DNA of 8,997 bases, from the NCBI GenBank assembly GCA_016209155.1, contig JACQWU010000116.1, positions 1,933 through 10,929 of the forward strand, in the 5' to 3' direction. Below, piece after piece: positions 5,554 to 8,997 of the stretch (positions are counted from its first letter, which is position 1; the number at the start of each line of letters is the position of its first letter). The notes under the pieces were generated by a model. The model saw only the letters and a program-made list of their open reading frames with translations. It had not been told where the DNA came from and ran no database searches. The translations under genes and the position numbers were made by a program. Source of the DNA: Candidatus Desantisiibacteriota bacterium. GTDB lineage: Bacteria > JACRDZ01.

Positions 5554-6216
5554 ATGATTCCATATATATTACCTTTCATATTATATATAACATTGACTCA
5601 AATCCCTTTTTATTTTCCTGAATTTTATCCATGGTTATACACCGCGTGTGTTATTCTGGTTGGAGCGGCAACTATCTATTCATTTCATTTAAAAAAACTA
5701 TTAAAGATTCATAATGCTATTTTACCTGGAATTATATTTGGCATTACTGGCATTATTGTCTGGATTTTTCTTAGTCAATTGCATCTTGAAGCTAAACTTT
5801 TCACCTATCTGCCGAAGTGGATTCAACCGGAAAAACGTCCGGCATTTAATCCTTTTCAATCAATTCCCTATCCGTTTTTAAGATGGACATTTATTATTGT
5901 AAGAACTACCGGTGTTGCGGTTCTTGTACCTATAGCTGAAGAGTTATTCTGGCGTGGATTTCTAATGCGATGGATAATTACTCCGGACTGGGAAAAACAA
6001 GAAATCGGAATTTTTAATATAAAAGCCTTTCTCTGGACAACATTGTTATTCATCCTTGCCCATCCGGAATGGCTTGCTGCGGCGGCATATTTCTGTCTCA
6101 TTAGCATCCTGTTCTATTGGAAAAAAGATCTATGGAATTGTATAGTTGCTCATAGTATAAGTAATTTAATATTAGTATTTTATGTTATTCACACTAAAAC
6201 ATGGGAACTCTGGTAA
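5554..6216 (+). CDS. CPBP family glutamic intramembrane protease (CAAX-like)
   Basis: This is a multi-pass membrane protein of 220 residues in the CPBP (CAAX protease and bacteriocin-processing) family. The three catalytic motifs are present in order: EELFWR with Glu129, Glu130 and Arg134; FILAH with His170; and HSISN with His200 and Asn204. Hydrophobic segments at about 1-22, 28-45, 56-74, 113-128, 158-170 and 174-188 fit the family topology. The sequence around AEELFWRGFLMRW and the ending TKTWELW resemble the CAAX prenyl protease-related group (TIGR03008) found in bacteria with exosortase/PEP-CTERM sorting; that subgroup assignment is from memory and less certain than the family. The start has GGAG 7 bases upstream. 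The gene is divergent from the ABC operon, and its substrate is unknown. Confidence 0.9.
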   Translation: MIPYILPFILYITLTQIPFYFPEFYPWLYTACVILVGAATIYSFHLKKLLKIHNAILPGIIFGITGIIVWIFLSQLHLEAKLFTYLPKWIQPEKRPAFNPFQSIPYPFLRWTFIIVRTTGVAVLVPIAEELFWRGFLMRWIITPDWEKQEIGIFNIKAFLWTTLLFILAHPEWLAAAAYFCLISILFYWKKDLWNCIVAHSISNLILVFYVIHTKTWELW

Positions 6217-6310
6217 TTCTTAGAAATTAAAGGATGGAAAATAAAGCAAAAGAAAAAAATCCAGTATTTAACCAATATAAAATAGCTATAAAAAGCAGAT
6301 ATTTTTATAC

Positions 6311-6339
6311 TTGACAAATACATAAATATCCAATAAAAT
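6311..6339 (+). promoter_or_regulatory. Strong promoter of the AAA ATPase gene
   Basis: A perfect -35 TTGACA (6311-6316) and TAAAAT (6334-6339) are separated by the ideal 17 bases. A 12-bp palindrome, TATTTATAAATA, lies at 6342-6353. The sequence CATAAATAT occurs at 6321-6329 and again at 6355-6363, 34 bases apart on either side of the -10 box. These could be operator elements, but the AT-richness limits confidence in that part. Confidence 0.7.
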
Positions 6340-6379
6340 TATATTTATAAATACCATAAATATTTTGGGGAATATTATT

Positions 6380-7570
6380 ATGCTATATGCAAGAGATATT
6401 TTATTAGATATAGAGAAAGTTATTTTACGAGATGAATTTATTATTTTAACAGGAGCACGACAGACAGGTAAAACCTCTCTTTTGATAATGTTAAAAAATT
6501 TTTTAGAAGAAAAAGGCGGCAATTGTTATTATTTAAATTTAGAAAATCCGGATTATTTAAAATTATTGAATAGCCATCCTTTTAATATCTTTGAATTAAT
6601 CCCTGAAAAAAAAATAAAACAAACTATTTTTGTTGATGAAATACAATATCTTGATAATCCCACCAATTTTTTAAAATTACTTTATGATGAAAAAAGAAAC
6701 AAAATAAAAATTATTGCTTCAGGGTCATCAGCTTTTTATATTGATAAAAAATTTCATGATAGCCTGGCCGGAAGAAAATTTTTATTTGAAGTTTATCCAT
6801 TGAATTTCAATGAATATCTTATATTTAATCAACAATATGAATTATTAAAGCAGAAGAATAAAAAATTATCCTTTCATTATAAGGAAAAAATATTAGAATT
6901 GTGGAATAAATATATAATATACGGCGGTTATCCAAAAGTTGTTCTATCAGAGGATGTTGATATAAAAAAAATAATACTGGATGAGATTGGATTATCTTAT
7001 GTTAAAAAAGATATTATGGATGCAGGTATAAAAAATACTGATAAGTATTTTTCGCTTTTAAAAATTTTAGCAAATCAAACAGGACAGTTAGTAAATCTTC
7101 AAGAGTTATCTGTTACCATGGGAATTGCGCATAAGACATTAGAAGAATATTTATATGTAATGAAAGAATCTTATCAAATTTCTTTCATCAGGCCTTTTTA
7201 CAAAAATTTGCGTAAAGAATTAACAAAAATGCCTAAAGTATATTTTTATGACCTTGGATTAAGGAACTTTTTATTAAATAATTATAACCTGCCTGATGAT
7301 CGTTCGGATAAAGGATCATATTTAGAAAATATTGTATTTATAGAATGCGTACTGCAAAAGATAAGTCCGGATAAAATAAAATTTTGGCGGACACTGGATA
7401 AAAAGGAAATAGATTTCATTATTGAGAATGAAGCTTTTGAAATTAAATTTAACAGGGATAGCATAAAAAGGAATAAATATGAACAATTTGAAAAGCTTTA
7501 CCCTGAAATAAAATTAAATTTTTATTCTTATGATGATATTCTTGAAAAATTTTATTTATGGAGATTTTAA
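6380..7570 (+). CDS. AAA_14 family ATPase with DUF4143 domain
   Basis: The 396-residue protein joins an AAA-type ATPase domain to a C-terminal DUF4143 domain. Walker A is GARQTGKT at residues 25-32, Walker B is FVDEIQY with Asp86-Glu87, and ASGSS at 113-117 is the sensor-like segment, followed by the family motif LAGRKFLFEVYPL. YGGYPKVVL (about 181) and VYFYDLGLRNFLL (about 287) are typical of the second half. EID at 343-345 followed by EIK at 354-356 resembles a degenerate PD-(D/E)XK nuclease core. The cellular role of this family is not established. ATG 6380 is preferred over TTG 6365 because GGGG at 6367-6370 gives a ribosome binding site 9 bases upstream. The gene looks more AT-rich than its neighbours and has its own strong promoter, consistent with horizontal acquisition. 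Confidence 0.93.
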   Translation: MLYARDILLDIEKVILRDEFIILTGARQTGKTSLLIMLKNFLEEKGGNCYYLNLENPDYLKLLNSHPFNIFELIPEKKIKQTIFVDEIQYLDNPTNFLKLLYDEKRNKIKIIASGSSAFYIDKKFHDSLAGRKFLFEVYPLNFNEYLIFNQQYELLKQKNKKLSFHYKEKILELWNKYIIYGGYPKVVLSEDVDIKKIILDEIGLSYVKKDIMDAGIKNTDKYFSLLKILANQTGQLVNLQELSVTMGIAHKTLEEYLYVMKESYQISFIRPFYKNLRKELTKMPKVYFYDLGLRNFLLNNYNLPDDRSDKGSYLENIVFIECVLQKISPDKIKFWRTLDKKEIDFIIENEAFEIKFNRDSIKRNKYEQFEKLYPEIKLNFYSYDDILEKFYLWRF

Positions 7571-7588
7571 ATATTTAATTTTTTTGGG

Positions 7589-7630
7589 ATATAGTACCTG
7601 AATCTTGCTCTTCAGATTCAGGTACTATAT
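7589..7630. repeat. Perfect 17-bp palindrome with 8-base loop
   Basis: The arm at 7589-7605 and its exact complement at 7614-7630 enclose the loop TGCTCTTC. The hairpin lies 18 bases after the ATPase stop. It could terminate ATPase transcription, but what follows on the plus strand is TTTACTCC, a very short T-tract; seven T's instead precede the hairpin at 7579-7585. It also lies directly upstream of a TATAAT (7639-7644) that probably serves hemY, so a protein-binding dyad is an alternative. Confidence 0.75.
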
Positions 7631-7638
7631 TTACTCCT

Positions 7639-7644
7639 TATAAT
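7639..7644 (+). promoter_or_regulatory. Putative -10 box of hemY
   Basis: A perfect TATAAT lies 19 bases before the hemY start codon. No good -35 box is seen at the usual distance, because that position falls within the right arm of the palindrome. The ribosome binding site AAAGGA is at 7652-7657, 6 bases before ATG. Confidence 0.4.
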
Positions 7645-7663
7645 CCTCAATAAAGGATAAAAC

Positions 7664-8997
7664 ATGAAAAAAATAGTTATTATCGGCGGCGGGATATCAG
7701 GACTTTCAACTGCCTACTTCATACTAAAAAAATTAAAAGAGAAAAATGAAACTGCTGAAATTACATTAATAGAAAAAAACAGTACATTAGGCGGAAACAT
7801 TTCAACTTACTCTCATAACGGATTTATTATTGAAGGAGGCCCTGACTGTTTTATATCTGATAAACCTTCGGCAATTAACCTATGTGAAGAATTGGGACTA
7901 TCTGATAATTTAATCACAACAAAAGAAGAAAATAAAGGAACATTTATTTTAAATAAAGGCCGGTTGATTTTACTTCCCGAAGGTTTAATGTTTATGGTAC
8001 CGACAAAGATTACTCCTTTTCTTTCAAGTCCTTTAATCTCATTCCCGGGTAAAATCAGGATGGGAATGGATCTATTTATACCCAGAAGAAAAGATAATAG
8101 CGATGAATCATTAGGCAATTTTGTAAGACGGCGTCTTGGGCAGGAAGCTCTGGATAAAATAGCTGAACCTCTTATCGCGGGAATCCATGCAGGGGATCCT
8201 GAAAAAATGAGCGTTAAAAGTACGTTCCCGCGTTTTGTAGATATGGAAAAAAAATACAGATCTCTTATAAGAGGGATGCTTGCAAAAAAACATCACGCAG
8301 CAGAAACAAAAGATCATAACTCCGGTAAACACAAAAAAACTCTTTTTATGAGCCTTAAAGGCGGATTAATAGAATTACCGAATAAAATCAGGGATAAAAT
8401 CAATCCTTTTACCCGTATTATATTAAATACAAAAGTCTTATCTATAAACAAAATCCATATATCTGAGAATGAACAAAAATATGAAATTAAAATGAATAAT
8501 AATGAAACAATAATTGCAGACAATATTATCCTTACGAATCCTGCTTATGAAGCCGCGAAATTGATTAAGGACTTTGCACCAATATTATCTTCCTTACTTA
8601 ATGATTTTTCTTATACTTCAACAATTACAATTTCTGTAGGTTTTAATCGATCTGATATAAAACATGATCTTCATGGGCATGGATTCATTATACCAAAAAC
8701 TGAAAAACGAAAAATCATGGGAACTACATGGACCTCAGAAAAATTTCCATATCGTGCTCCTTCCGGATACGTTCTTTTAAGAGGATTTATTGGTGAATTA
8801 CGCAATCCTGAAGTAATTAAACTGCCTGAAGGACAGATACTCGAAATTATTCTAAAAGAATGGCATGATATTATGGGTATTGAAGCCAAACCTGTCATCC
8901 ACAAAACTTACCACTGGAACAAAGTTATGCCTCAATATATCCTCGGGCATGAAAATACATTGAGTAAAATGGAAAATATGGTTGCTTCACATAAAGG
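7664..8997 (+). CDS. hemY: Flavin-dependent protoporphyrinogen/coproporphyrinogen oxidase, 3' truncated by window
   Basis: This enzyme of late haem synthesis uses FAD and oxygen to oxidise protoporphyrinogen IX to protoporphyrin IX (named HemY or HemG in databases). The related CgoX acts on coproporphyrinogen III in Gram-positive bacteria. The frame is open for 444 codons to the window end. The Rossmann FAD motif IIGGGISGLSTAYF is at residues 6-19, followed by a matching acidic strand end (LIEKN) and LGGNIST. Further family motifs are IIEGGPDCFISDKP (about 58-71), AEPLIAGIHAGDPEKMS near 170, and LKGGLIELP near 232. The C-terminal FAD-binding part lies beyond the window, since homologues have about 460-500 residues. 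AAAGGA lies 6 bases upstream of the start. Given the diderm context from Lnt, the protoporphyrin route is more likely, but substrate choice cannot be settled here. Confidence 0.94.
   Translation, partial: MKKIVIIGGGISGLSTAYFILKKLKEKNETAEITLIEKNSTLGGNISTYSHNGFIIEGGPDCFISDKPSAINLCEELGLSDNLITTKEENKGTFILNKGRLILLPEGLMFMVPTKITPFLSSPLISFPGKIRMGMDLFIPRRKDNSDESLGNFVRRRLGQEALDKIAEPLIAGIHAGDPEKMSVKSTFPRFVDMEKKYRSLIRGMLAKKHHAAETKDHNSGKHKKTLFMSLKGGLIELPNKIRDKINPFTRIILNTKVLSINKIHISENEQKYEIKMNNNETIIADNIILTNPAYEAAKLIKDFAPILSSLLNDFSYTSTITISVGFNRSDIKHDLHGHGFIIPKTEKRKIMGTTWTSEKFPYRAPSGYVLLRGFIGELRNPEVIKLPEGQILEIILKEWHDIMGIEAKPVIHKTYHWNKVMPQYILGHENTLSKMENMVASHK

Noticed and set aside
6234-6314. 26-codon open frame (MENKAKEKNPVFNQ...) between the protease and the ATPase
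   Set aside because: It has no properly spaced ribosome binding site, its stop overlaps the -35 box of the ATPase promoter, and it resembles nothing I recognise.
7282-7464. 60-codon minus-strand open frame opposite the AAA ATPase
   Set aside because: It is an antisense shadow of the DUF4143 region.
7813-8904. Several minus-strand open frames opposite hemY (7813-8118, 8111-8332, 8314-8523, 8671-8904)
   Set aside because: All are antisense shadows of the continuous hemY frame and have no recognisable domains.

Overview
This is an AT-rich bacterial chromosomal segment using the standard bacterial code: prfB and lnt both end in TGA, and UGA is also the in-frame stop of the prfB frameshift site. 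An apolipoprotein N-acyltransferase (Lnt) points to a diderm, Gram-negative-type cell. A flavin-dependent protoporphyrinogen oxidase shows haem synthesis. A CPBP protease resembling the CAAX-like proteins of exosortase/PEP-CTERM bacteria hints at a Deltaproteobacteria-like or candidate-phylum lineage. I cannot name a genus from the sequence.

Layout. Positions 26 to 5428 are read on the minus strand. In transcription order they are an ABC exporter ATPase (5428-4511), its ABC-2 permease (4291-3634, broken by a frame change and an apparent internal deletion), a DUF1848 protein with a C-terminal CX3CX2C cysteine motif (3589-2804), lnt (2730-1192) and prfB for release factor 2 (1109-26). prfB carries the classical in-frame UGA with +1 programmed frameshifting, so its true start lies 106 bases upstream of the first ATG in the downstream frame. 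From 5554 onward genes are on the plus strand: a CPBP intramembrane protease (5554-6216), an AAA_14/DUF4143 ATPase that looks especially AT-rich and has its own strong promoter (6380-7570), and hemY/hemG (7664 to the window end, truncated).

The most unusual structure is a pair of related repeat elements. One fills the lnt-prfB spacer (about 1116-1208) and the other fills the ATPase-permease spacer (about 4302-4511). Each has degenerate heptads of the CTCATCA/CTCATTG type arranged as an inverted repeat around a shared 27-base core. Each starts at the stop codon of the upstream gene and ends in the same CTCCTATGAAA sequence (plus strand), which on the coding strand is the Shine-Dalgarno site of the downstream gene. 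The elements therefore appear to supply, or to have captured, ribosome binding sites inside two gene junctions.

Other non-coding structure includes a GC-rich hairpin that forms the stop codon of the DUF1848 gene, a perfect 17-bp palindrome between the ATPase and hemY, and -10 boxes only 7-8 bases before the start codons of two genes that lack a Shine-Dalgarno site. I see no tRNA, rRNA, CRISPR array or complete insertion sequence, and no gene-free stretch longer than about 215 bases. The genes themselves are mostly recognisable housekeeping or accessory families. I do not see a convincing new multi-gene system; the novelty lies in the repeat elements and the damaged exporter.
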